The notes below the pieces were generated by a model. It was not told the DNA's origin. It searched no databases and saw nothing but the letters and a program-made list of their open reading frames with translations. A stretch of 64,000 nt of DNA from Gammaproteobacteria bacterium (GTDB taxonomy: Bacteria > Pseudomonadota > Gammaproteobacteria > Pseudomonadales > Pseudohongiellaceae): contig JAUXNX010000001.1 of NCBI GenBank assembly GCA_030682575.1, positions 62,001 through 126,000 on the forward strand. The letters are read 5' to 3'. The position numbers were made by a program, and so were the translations under genes. This document shows, one piece after another, positions 48,047-55,229 of this stretch. Position 1 is the first letter of the stretch. Each line of letters begins with the position of its first letter.

Positions 48047-48424
48047 TCAATCCGCGCCCAACCTCTCCGCCAACAACGCCACCTGCAACTCCACCCGCTT
48101 CACCTCCCGCACAATCGACAACCGATTGAGCTCAAGGAAATACCACAGCCGCAACAGGCCCACGATGATGAACGACACCAGCAGCCCGGCGAGCCACTCC
48201 ACCTTGGCGCCCACGTCGGGCGTGGCGAGCATCTGCCAGGCGCAATACGCCGCCAGACTCAGGAACACCACCACCAGCAACATCACGAACATCACCGTGT
48301 AGCGAAACTGCCCCCTGAAGCTCAGCGCGATCAGCTTGAAGATGCCCCCATCGTCATCCGTGGCCGCAAGATCGTCCTTGCTGTTGCGCATCGCATCCAG
48401 AATTTTCTTGTTCAAGTCACTCAT
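48047..48424 (-). CDS. DUF6768 membrane protein
   Basis: 125 residues. Two membrane helices (YTVMFVMLLVVVFLSLAAYCAW and WLAGLLVSFIIVGLLRLWYFL) are followed by a cytoplasmic coiled segment LNRLSIVREVKRVELQVALL, the pattern of DUF6768. Such genes usually follow an ECF sigma factor. Here the 5' end overlaps the sigma gene by 8 bases. Possibly a small anti-sigma or a sigma-controlled membrane protein; the role is not known. Confidence 0.75.
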   Translation of the reverse strand: MSDLNKKILDAMRNSKDDLAATDDDGGIFKLIALSFRGQFRYTVMFVMLLVVVFLSLAAYCAWQMLATPDVGAKVEWLAGLLVSFIIVGLLRLWYFLELNRLSIVREVKRVELQVALLAERLGAD

Positions 48425-48965
48425 CGTTATCTCCCAGTAGTTTTCTCAGTTGTTGCCGTGCATGAAAAAGCCGTGATTTGACCGTGCCCTCCGCCAGCGC
48501 AAGCGTCTGGGAAATCTCCCGCACGCTCAGCCCCTCCAGATAGTGCAGGTGGACCACCTGATAGCCATCCCCGCCCAGTCCCGCCAGCAGGCTGTCGAGG
48601 TCCACATTCTCCGCTGGCGTTTCGTACACTGCCCCAGCGATCTCGGACTCCGTCTGCACCGCCTTGCCGAGCCGCCGCTGTCGCGTCACCTGACGGATAT
48701 GATCGACGGCCTTGCGATGCAGGATCTGATAGAGCCAGCCTATGAAAGCCGCAGGGTCTTTCACACGGCCCAGGTCCCTGCTCACGGCCTCCAGCGTGCT
48801 CTGCACCACATCCCTTGCGGCCTCATCATCGCCCAATTGACGCGCGGCGAAGCGCAGCAGCTTCGGGTAGCAGATACCCAGCAGCTGCTCGAAGGCATCC
48901 TTCTCGCCGAGTTGGGCGTTGAGGACCAGCCATTCGGTCAGGATTTGTTCAGGGTTTCTTTTCAT
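48417..48965 (-). CDS. ECF-type RNA polymerase sigma factor
   Basis: About 182 residues from the ATG at 48965 (MKRNPEQILTEWLVL matches homologues); the ATG at 49001 adds 12 but has AGGA directly abutting it. Region 2 (FEQLLGICYPKLLRFAARQLGDDEAARDVVQSTLEAVSRDL ... FIGWLYQILHRKAVDHIR) and region 4 (GYQVVHLHYLEGLSVREISQTLALAEGTVKSRLFHARQQLRKLL) are both complete. It controls the DUF6768 partner and unknown targets. Confidence 0.9.
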   Translation of the reverse strand: MKRNPEQILTEWLVLNAQLGEKDAFEQLLGICYPKLLRFAARQLGDDEAARDVVQSTLEAVSRDLGRVKDPAAFIGWLYQILHRKAVDHIRQVTRQRRLGKAVQTESEIAGAVYETPAENVDLDSLLAGLGGDGYQVVHLHYLEGLSVREISQTLALAEGTVKSRLFHARQQLRKLLGDNDE

Positions 48966-49113
48966 TGGGTATAGGTCGGTGGGGGAACCGAGTTGGTTCA
49001 TTCCTGTTGGGTTTCGTCCTTCACAAATGTCAGTCAGCTCGTGCGGCTCACAATTTTTGCGAGTGAAGTGATCAGAGTGCGCTTGAGCTGATCGAACAGC
49101 TTCGGAGTCGCGT

Positions 49114-49827
49114 TCAATTTGAGTTTGAAAGAAATCTTTGCAACGCCCGCACCCGCTGCCACACCACTGCTTTAGGAACAGTGACAGACATGACCTGCAT
49201 GCATCGATCCAACCAGCCGTCGCGATTCTGAAATCTCTCTATCGCGCGCGCGAGATCTGTACGAATCGATGTTCCATACGCTTTCTCCGTTTTCTCAACA
49301 GCCCTGCGCAAGATGTTCAACGGCAAATCCAGCATGGCAAGATCCAACAGATCACGATTGAACACACTGTCGTCCGCCCAACGATCGGAATTTGCCAGCA
49401 ACTTGCTGGCGGCCATATCTGCACGTGTCAGCGTTGCAACGCCACAGATCTCGTCTGCAAGCGTTGACACTTCCAGATCAATACGACCCTCCAGAACTAC
49501 TTCGAATTTAATCTTGTGCTCCGCCATCAATAGCACAGTTCTGATGCCGTACTGGTCGGCGCGAATATCGCGCACTGTTGTCAACGGTGCGGCATCATTT
49601 CTGACAATGGTGGCGAGTCCCGATGACGACGTAAGGAGTTGTCGTAAATTTCGGAAGCATTCAATGTCCGAAATCAGAAAGTCGATGTCGACAGATTCGC
49701 GATACTCGCCACAACGCAGAGCGATCGCCGTTCCGCCGCCGAAATAGCAGCGATTTTCTCGCAACAGTTCAGCATTCAACGAGAGAAGCACCTGTGCAAT
49801 GCGTTGATGGTGAGGGCGTTCAAACAT
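49114..49827 (-). CDS. AbiEii/AbiGii-type nucleotidyltransferase (toxin-like)
   Basis: About 237 residues from ATG 49827 (a TTG at 49845 is possible). The nucleotidyltransferase core is visible: CYFGGGTAIALRCGEYRESVDIDFLIS with the GGG-T and DxD metal-binding residues, and a later KFEVVLEG strand. RDLLDLAML and KLLANSDRW resemble the AbiEii family, toxins that modify nucleic acid or tRNA ends in abortive infection. It overlaps the upstream XRE gene by 8 bases, the standard antitoxin-then-toxin layout. Confidence 0.82.
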   Translation of the reverse strand: MFERPHHQRIAQVLLSLNAELLRENRCYFGGGTAIALRCGEYRESVDIDFLISDIECFRNLRQLLTSSSGLATIVRNDAAPLTTVRDIRADQYGIRTVLLMAEHKIKFEVVLEGRIDLEVSTLADEICGVATLTRADMAASKLLANSDRWADDSVFNRDLLDLAMLDLPLNILRRAVEKTEKAYGTSIRTDLARAIERFQNRDGWLDRCMQVMSVTVPKAVVWQRVRALQRFLSNSN

Positions 49828-50326
49828 GATGGGCAGATTTATCAAACGCCAATCGCAGTGCCGCTATCAGCTGCCGTTCGTGTGGCGACAGCGCCCCTTC
49901 ATCCAGGTGGCGCCAATTGCGCTCATAGATTCCCAGTGCCTCGACAGGCGTCAATGCATCAACGCCATGGATCTGCCAGGCCAACTGCTTGAGCTGCGGA
50001 TAGTCATCCAGCCGAACTCGCGCGGGCAACCAGCCTTCATGAACATTGTCCCGGGACGCCAGGGAATACTCCGGAGATTTTTCCTGAAGCTGGAATGGAA
50101 TGGTCAGGGTCAATCCCAGTGCTGCAGCTGCAGACAACCAGGCCCCCATCGTGACCGAAGGCTCTCCTTTCTCGATTCTGTGCCAGGTGACTCTGGACAT
50201 GCCTGCCGATTCTGATGCGACTACAGCGCTCACGCCCAGCGCTTTGCGCCGGGCGCGGATCTGTGCGCCCAGTGAGGTGGCGGCTTCTATCAGGTTCGGA
50301 GTTATTTCTGGGGATTTGGCTGGCAC
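49820..50326 (-). CDS. XRE-family helix-turn-helix antitoxin-like protein
   Basis: About 168 residues from GTG 50326 with GAGG 8 bases before it; TTG 50347 is an alternative but would lie within a few bases of the predicted transcript start. The helix-turn-helix is LGAQIRARRKALGVSAVVASESAGMSRVTWHRIEKGEPSVTMGAWLSAAAALGL. The C-terminal part (LKQLAWQIHGVDALTPVEALGIYERNWRHLDEGALSPHERQLI) probably binds the toxin. It likely represses its own promoter. Confidence 0.82.
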   Translation of the reverse strand: MPAKSPEITPNLIEAATSLGAQIRARRKALGVSAVVASESAGMSRVTWHRIEKGEPSVTMGAWLSAAAALGLTLTIPFQLQEKSPEYSLASRDNVHEGWLPARVRLDDYPQLKQLAWQIHGVDALTPVEALGIYERNWRHLDEGALSPHERQLIAALRLAFDKSAHHV

Positions 50327-50356
50327 GGGAGTAAACCTCGCCCTCAAATGACACTC

Positions 50357-50384
50357 ATTCTATTCAAAGTCTTACATTTGTCAA
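50357..50384 (-). promoter_or_regulatory. Predicted promoter of the XRE/AbiEii pair
   Basis: On the minus strand, TTGACA (50384-50379, consensus -35) and TAGAAT (50362-50357, one mismatch to the -10 consensus) are spaced by 16 bases. Transcription would start near 50350, leaving a short leader before GTG 50326. Confidence 0.6.
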
Positions 50385-50409
50385 TAATGAGAAACTAATT
50401 TTCGTTTCA

Positions 50410-50429
50410 GACGTTTCTGCAGAAACGTC
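50410..50429. repeat. 20-bp perfect palindrome, copy 1 of 3
   Basis: GACGTTTCTGCAGAAACGTC, immediately downstream of the first GNAT gene's stop codon. The same core recurs at 53280-53297 and 57677-57696, each time just past the 3' end of a GNAT copy. Confidence 0.9.
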
Positions 50430-50433
50430 CAGG

Positions 50434-50946
50434 CTACCCGCCATGGCCGGACAAACTCAAAGTCATGCTCCTCGACATGACACTCGCCCCGTTCGGCATC
50501 ACTTTCACTTTGGCACTCCCGCCATCCTGAAACTCAAACGACTCGTACAAGCGAATCGCTGCGTGGTTGGTTTCCAGAACGTCAAGCTCCATGCGCTTGA
50601 AACCGTAGCGAGCCGAATCTTCGATTGCGATGCGCATCAGGTCCCGACCCAGGCCCTGTCGCCTGTGTGGCGCAGCGATCTGAATTCCGAGATAGCCGGA
50701 CAGATCCGCATCTTCACCGCTGATTCCGCACATCGTTCCAGGGAATACCTCAACGACACCCAAAAGTGCCTCTCCGGACACGGCAACGAAATTCGGCATT
50801 TTCTCTGCGACGACTTTACGGACAACGTCAAGAATTCGCTCTTGCGTTGGTGGCGCGTTGGGGATGTAGATGCCTTCGGAATAGGTTTGGGTCCATAGAT
50901 TGTGGAAGGCGGGGATGTCGGAGGTGAGGATTCTTCGGATTCGCAT
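50434..50946 (-). CDS. GNAT-family N-acetyltransferase, copy 1
   Basis: 170 residues. The acetyl-CoA-binding motif is IAAPHRRQGLGRDLMRIAIEDSARYGFKRMELDVLETNHAAIRLYESFEF, with the preceding strand YLGIQI. The N-terminus is RRILTSDIPAFHNLWTQTYSEG. Substrate unknown; such genes may modify antibiotics, proteins or small molecules. It shares about 87 percent of residues with the copy at 53306-53815, and both are followed by the same palindrome. Confidence 0.9.
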   Translation of the reverse strand: MRIRRILTSDIPAFHNLWTQTYSEGIYIPNAPPTQERILDVVRKVVAEKMPNFVAVSGEALLGVVEVFPGTMCGISGEDADLSGYLGIQIAAPHRRQGLGRDLMRIAIEDSARYGFKRMELDVLETNHAAIRLYESFEFQDGGSAKVKVMPNGASVMSRSMTLSLSGHGG

Positions 50947-51128
50947 GGGTTTTGTTCTACAAGCACATCCATGGAAAATCTATAGCAATTTATATGCAGG
51001 TATATCCAGTTTTGACTATACATATGTTTACATGCCAGCCCCACTCTGCGACAGAGCTCCTCGGAAAGACAACTTCCTGAGTTCTGACAAAGCAAGGTTA
51101 CCAATTTCTCACAGACGGTTCATAGGAC

Positions 51129-51183
51129 TTGCTTTTCTGACTCGCTCCAGTACCATCTGTCCCGTGTCCTAGGACAGGGGACA
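51129..51183 (+). promoter_or_regulatory. Promoter with nested palindromic operator
   Basis: A -35-like TTGCTT (51129-51134) and -10-like TACCAT (51151-51156) spaced by 16 bases precede a 26-bp near-perfect palindrome at 51158-51183. TGTCCC and GGGACA form the outer arms and TGTCCTAGGACA is the core, with one G/G mismatch on each side of the core. Four TGTCC half-sites sit at even spacing. The site covers the expected transcript start 19 bases before the winged-helix gene, so autorepression is likely. Confidence 0.6.
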
Positions 51184-51201
51184 CCTCATAAAGGCAAACC
51201 C

Positions 51202-51852
51202 ATGAAAAGTCAAGACCTCGGATTGATGCTTAAATTGATCTGTATGCAGATGCAGGAACAGGAGTCCAAAGCCTTCAGGAAAGCGTGGCCGCATGACTGG
51301 CAGGACTGGGATGGCGGGCTTGCTGCCAATCAACAGGAGCTCTGGGAGTGGCACAATCCGTACTCCACAACGGCACGTGCAGCGCAATACAGTGCCCGCT
51401 CCCTGGAGCACGAAACGGGAATCAGCAAGTCACAGATAAGTCTGTCACTCAACCGCTGCACCGAGACGGGCCTGATCCGGATCGACCGCAATCTGGGAAT
51501 TCCCAGAGTCAACGCCAGGAACCTGTACCACTTCGTTGTGCATGGCCTGCGCTATGTCTTTCCTGCCAGGGCGGGCTCCTTGACTCGCGGAATTGCCACC
51601 TCATTCGGAGCTCCTGTCCTGCAGGGCAAGCTACATAGCGCAGGAGAATTTCAACTCGTGTGGCCTGATGCTGCCGGAAAGACGATGGGGCTTGCAGTTG
51701 AACCACTCTTCAGGAGCACAACATATGCAGTGAGGCGTGATCCGCAGCTTTATGCCTTCCTGGCGCTGCTGGATGCCATAAGACTGGGACAGCCCCGTGA
51801 AAGCAAACTTGCAGCCGACCTGTTGAAGGAACAAATGGAGTCTGAGCAATGA
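51202..51852 (+). CDS. Winged-helix protein, antitoxin/regulator-like
   Basis: 216 residues. The middle holds a helix-turn-helix with wing (ARSLEHETGISKSQISLSLNRCTETGLIRID). The C-terminal half (VWPDAAGKTMGLAVEPLFRSTTYAVRRDPQLYAFLALLDAIRLGQPRESKLAADLL) is a pattern seen in small regulators partnered with nucleotidyltransferases. It overlaps the next gene by 4 bases (ATGA). The likely role is repression of the operator just upstream and neutralisation of the nucleotidyltransferase. Inference from architecture and context. Confidence 0.7.
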   Translation: MKSQDLGLMLKLICMQMQEQESKAFRKAWPHDWQDWDGGLAANQQELWEWHNPYSTTARAAQYSARSLEHETGISKSQISLSLNRCTETGLIRIDRNLGIPRVNARNLYHFVVHGLRYVFPARAGSLTRGIATSFGAPVLQGKLHSAGEFQLVWPDAAGKTMGLAVEPLFRSTTYAVRRDPQLYAFLALLDAIRLGQPRESKLAADLLKEQMESEQ

Positions 51853-52559
51853 CTCCTCTGGATATTCAAATCGACATGCTCAAATGCGTAGCGAGAGCAC
51901 TCGGCCCTGATCTGCGAACACAGATGACGTTTGTCGGTGGATGTACCACAGGGCTACTGATCACGGATGACTTTACCCGCGAACAGGTTCGCAGCACCGA
52001 TGATGTGGACCTGATCGTCCATGTTATCGGTTATATGGGCTTCATGCAGATGCAAGAGCGCCTCAAGGCGGCTGGCTTTCAGATTGGCCCGTCCCCTGCG
52101 GGCGAACCCATGCCGATCTGCGCCATGACACTCGGTGCCCTGAGGGTGGACTTCATGCCAGACGACGAGAACATTCTCGGCTTCAGTAATCGGTGGTACC
52201 GCCAGGCCGTCGAAACGGCGACGGACCATCCTCTTGACCACGATCTCATCATCAAACTCGTCCATCCTGTGTACTTTCTTGCGACCAAGCTCGAAGCCTA
52301 CAAGCACCGAGGCAAAGGCGATGCCTTGGAAAGCCGCGATATCGAAGACATTCTCAATGTGGTCGATGGCAGGCTGGAATTGTTGGATGAAGTCTCAGCA
52401 GGCGCTGCCGATATCCGCCGGTACATCAGCGGGGAGATCTTGACTCTCATCCAGAACGATGATTTTGCCTATGCCGTGCAGAGCCAGTCCCGAGGCGACG
52501 GAAAGCGCGAAACATTACTGTTTGAGCGGCTGGAAAGCCTGGCAAGAGTTCATCACTGA
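51849..52559 (+). CDS. Nucleotidyltransferase, toxin-like
   Basis: 236 residues. FVGGCTTGLLI and STDDVDLIV supply the GG and DxD elements of the nucleotidyltransferase fold, and LGALRVDFMPDD supplies a third acidic residue. KLEAYKHRGKGDALESRDIEDILNVVDGR is the helical C-terminal region typical of AbiEii-like enzymes. It starts within the stop of the winged-helix gene and ends overlapping the next start by one base (TGATG), giving strict coupling. A type IV-like toxin role is inferred. Confidence 0.75.
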   Translation: MTPLDIQIDMLKCVARALGPDLRTQMTFVGGCTTGLLITDDFTREQVRSTDDVDLIVHVIGYMGFMQMQERLKAAGFQIGPSPAGEPMPICAMTLGALRVDFMPDDENILGFSNRWYRQAVETATDHPLDHDLIIKLVHPVYFLATKLEAYKHRGKGDALESRDIEDILNVVDGRLELLDEVSAGAADIRRYISGEILTLIQNDDFAYAVQSQSRGDGKRETLLFERLESLARVHH

Positions 52560-53242
52560 TGCATATCCATTGGAGGAGCCGACAGGGCAGGCAACGCATC
52601 AGTAACAACGACGCTGCCGCGATCTTCGTCAGCCAAGTGTCCACCATCGCAATGGTTATTGATGTCGCAGAAACAGGGCCCAATGGTCAGGCCCTTGCGA
52701 AACATTGGGCAACCACAATCGTCCAGAAGTCCTTCGCTCTACCTCACCCCATCACGGCGGAGCAGATGGTTGCGATCATGCGTGACGAACAACGCAGTCT
52801 CAGACATCACTACCTGCATGAGGTGGCCAGTTACAGTCTTGTGTGCATTGATCACGAGACCAATCACCTGCACGTCCTCAGCACGGGGGATTGTCTGGCT
52901 GGCCTTGGCAACAACATCGAGATGCCGCAGTGGATAAGTCACCCGCAGAACCTTGACCATCAGTATTCTTCAATGGATTCAAACCGGCACGCCAACGGCC
53001 GTCATCTGATCACAAGTAGTCTGAACGCTCGTCGATTCGATATGCCCTACACCACAAGTCTGTCACTCCTCCCAGATGCCATGGTTCTCCTTTCGTCCGA
53101 CGGTTACTGTGTAGAACATCTACAATCGGGTGGCAATTTCGATGAGCTTGACGATGACGCAAGCCTTCTGACGTTGACGCCAGGCTCGCGAGGCGTCGAT
53201 TCTGATACTGACTGCGAGAATCTGTTTATCCTCACCCGATGA
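52559..53242 (+). CDS. PP2C-like serine/threonine phosphatase, divergent
   Basis: 227 residues. The layout follows PP2C: HWRSRQGRQRISNNDAAAIF (R..N-D motif), a VaDG-like strand AMVIDVAETGPNG in which the usual Gly after Asp is Val, LHVLSTGDCLAGL (GD-R-like strand), MVLLSSDGYCVEHL (the SDG motif) and a degenerate DN-like end (DTDCENLFILTR). Several metal-binding acidic residues remain, so activity is plausible but not certain. It is the third gene of the coupled winged-helix/nucleotidyltransferase operon, an unusual companion. Confidence 0.7.
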   Translation: MHIHWRSRQGRQRISNNDAAAIFVSQVSTIAMVIDVAETGPNGQALAKHWATTIVQKSFALPHPITAEQMVAIMRDEQRSLRHHYLHEVASYSLVCIDHETNHLHVLSTGDCLAGLGNNIEMPQWISHPQNLDHQYSSMDSNRHANGRHLITSSLNARRFDMPYTTSLSLLPDAMVLLSSDGYCVEHLQSGGNFDELDDDASLLTLTPGSRGVDSDTDCENLFILTR

Positions 53243-53279
53243 TTGAAGAGAAACTCCTACTCCCAACCTCTCCGCAAAA

Positions 53280-53297
53280 ACGTTTCTGCAGAAACGT
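53280..53297. repeat. Palindrome, copy 2 of 3
   Basis: ACGTTTCTGCAGAAACGT (18 bp; outer G/C pair lost on the left). It lies 8 bases past the stop of GNAT copy 2. Confidence 0.88.
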
Positions 53298-53305
53298 CCA
53301 ACTTA

Positions 53306-53815
53306 CTAGCAATATCCGGAAAAATTCAAAGTCATGATCCTCGACATGACACTCGCCCCGTTCGGCATCACTTTCACTTTGGCACTCCCGCCATCCTGAA
53401 ATCCGAACGACTCGTACAAGCGAATCGCTGTGTGATTGGTTTCCAGAACGTGAAGCTCGATGCACTTGAAACCGTAGCGAGCCGAATCTTCGATTGCGAT
53501 ATGCATCAGCTCCCGCCCCAGGCCCTGTCGCCTGTGTGGCGCAGCGATCTGAATTCCGAGATAGCCGGACAGATCCGCATCTTCACCGCTGATTCCGCAC
53601 ATTGTTCCCGGGAATACCTCAACGATGCCCAGCAGAGATTCTCCGGACACGGCGACGAAATTCGGCATTTGCTTTGCGACGACTTTGCGGACAACTTCAA
53701 GTATTCGCTCTTGTGATGGTGGCGCGTTGGGGATGTATATGCCTTCGGAATAGGTTTGGGTCCATAGAGCGTGGAAGGCGGGGATGTCGGAGGTGTGGAT
53801 TCTGCGGATGTGCAT
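53306..53815 (-). CDS. GNAT-family N-acetyltransferase, copy 2
   Basis: 169 residues, differing from copy 1 at about 22 positions. The acetyl-CoA motif APHRRQGLGRELMHIAIEDSARYGFKCIELHVLETNHTAIRLYESFGF is intact. Nucleotide similarity extends into the palindrome and a little beyond the start codon, showing that the gene and its downstream palindrome were duplicated together. Confidence 0.9.
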   Translation of the reverse strand: MHIRRIHTSDIPAFHALWTQTYSEGIYIPNAPPSQERILEVVRKVVAKQMPNFVAVSGESLLGIVEVFPGTMCGISGEDADLSGYLGIQIAAPHRRQGLGRELMHIAIEDSARYGFKCIELHVLETNHTAIRLYESFGFQDGGSAKVKVMPNGASVMSRIMTLNFSGYC

Positions 53816-53859
53816 GGGTTTTGTTCAACGCTCTTCGAATAAATAGCTGAATCAGAATA

Positions 53860-54915
53860 TCACCGCATTTCACCATCCCCCAGATCTTTCCCTAGCTCCG
53901 CTTCAATCTCCTCCACACTGGGCAAGCTGGACTTCAGTTCATCCGGCAGCGCTTGGGTAAGCTGGTATTCCGAAATGCCGATGGGCTTCTGCATATCGGA
54001 AAGAGCATATTCGGCGATCAGCCCGTCTTTCTGTTTGCAGAGCAACAGGCCGATGCTGGGGTTGTCCTCTGGGGATTTCACTTGGCGGTCTACCGCTGTC
54101 AGGTAGAAGTTGAGTTTGCCTGCATGCTCCGGAGTGAACTCAGCGGTTTTCAGCTCGATGACCACATAACAGCGCAGTTTCAGATGATAGAACAATAGAT
54201 CGAGATAGAAGTCCTTTTCTCCTACGACCAGCGGCACCTGCCGGCCGACATAGGCAAAGCCAGCGCCGAGTTCCAACAGGAAGCGGGTCATGTGCTGCAC
54301 CAGACCTTTCTCAAGTTCCCGCTCATTGTGGTTCGTAGTCAGACTGAGAAAATCGAACATGTAGGGGTCTTTCAGGCTTTGCTGCGCCAGATCGGACTGC
54401 ACCGGCGGCAGGGTCTGTTCGAAATTGGTGATGGCCTTGCCGTCACGCTGATAGAGGCCGCTCTCCATGTGATGGATCAGGACGTTGCGGCTCCAGCCAT
54501 GCTGTAGGGTTTGACGTATGTAAAACAGCGCTTCTTCATGGCTGTGGCTCTTGCGGGCAATGACAATATTGTGGCCCCACGGGATCTGGGTTATTTGCGA
54601 AACAGGTTGTTTCGCGATTGCTGGTCCCGACCAAAAAATAACCCAGTGTCTGATCAGCTCCAGGTTGCGTTTGGAGAACCCCTTGATCTCCGGAAATTCC
54701 CGAGTCAAATCCTCGCTGAGCTGAGCCAGAAAGCCCTCACCCCAGTGGCTGGCCTCTTGCTTCTCCACAATATCGCTGCCCAGTTGCCAGTAGAACTCCA
54801 GCAGCGTGCTGTTCACCCGGGTAGCGGCTTTGAGCTGAGCTTGCAGAAATGATTGCTTGAGTTCTTTCAGCCAGCTTTTGTAACTCTCATCTGTCTTGAT
54901 GGCCAACTTGTTCAC
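53860..54915 (-). CDS. PDDEXK nuclease domain protein, YhcG/DUF1016 family
   Basis: 351 residues. The N-terminal DUF1016 region (KQSFLQAQLKAATRVNSTLLEFYWQLGSDIVEKQEASHWGEGFLAQLSEDLTREFPEIKGFSKRNLELIRHW) is followed by a PDDEXK-type nuclease domain (GEKDFYLDLLFYHLKLRCYVVIELKTAEFTPEHAGKLNFYLTAV) with the D...ExK residues. GTG start with GGAGAGG 6 bases before it. Members often sit near restriction-modification and mobile elements; their function is unsettled. Confidence 0.9.
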   Translation of the reverse strand: MNKLAIKTDESYKSWLKELKQSFLQAQLKAATRVNSTLLEFYWQLGSDIVEKQEASHWGEGFLAQLSEDLTREFPEIKGFSKRNLELIRHWVIFWSGPAIAKQPVSQITQIPWGHNIVIARKSHSHEEALFYIRQTLQHGWSRNVLIHHMESGLYQRDGKAITNFEQTLPPVQSDLAQQSLKDPYMFDFLSLTTNHNERELEKGLVQHMTRFLLELGAGFAYVGRQVPLVVGEKDFYLDLLFYHLKLRCYVVIELKTAEFTPEHAGKLNFYLTAVDRQVKSPEDNPSIGLLLCKQKDGLIAEYALSDMQKPIGISEYQLTQALPDELKSSLPSVEEIEAELGKDLGDGEMR

Positions 54916-55229
54916 GGCATCCTCTCCGTTAATCTCGATGTCACTTGCCGACCTCGAGCATTCGATCTCGCTCCTTCTTGATTGTGGCGACGCTTATGCC
55001 CGTTGAGCGAAGTATCAATCGAGTATAGAAGGTATTTTGAGGTTGGCTGTGTACCAGATCAACACAACCCCATGTTCCAATCTGATACAGCACATCAATC
55101 TTTCCCCGCGCCAGAATTCACAACATCCTGAATTCGTTGACGGTTTATGCTTGGTACATATGTTGCTCCTACCTTGACAGTCACCGGCTTCGCTTGCAGT
55201 CTGACCCAAAAGAAAAAGAGGCATACACC
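54916..55229. other. Intergenic region with a possible small remnant frame
   Basis: 314 bases. On the minus strand a 50-codon frame (GTG 55093 to TGA 54941) reads coherently (VLYQIGTWGCVDLV... LRSTGISVATIKKERDRMLE), as if the tail of a helix-turn-helix protein, but no family was recognised and it lacks a ribosome site. It may be a remnant left when the YhcG gene was inserted. The right end carries the AAGAGG ribosome site of the next gene. Confidence 0.3.
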
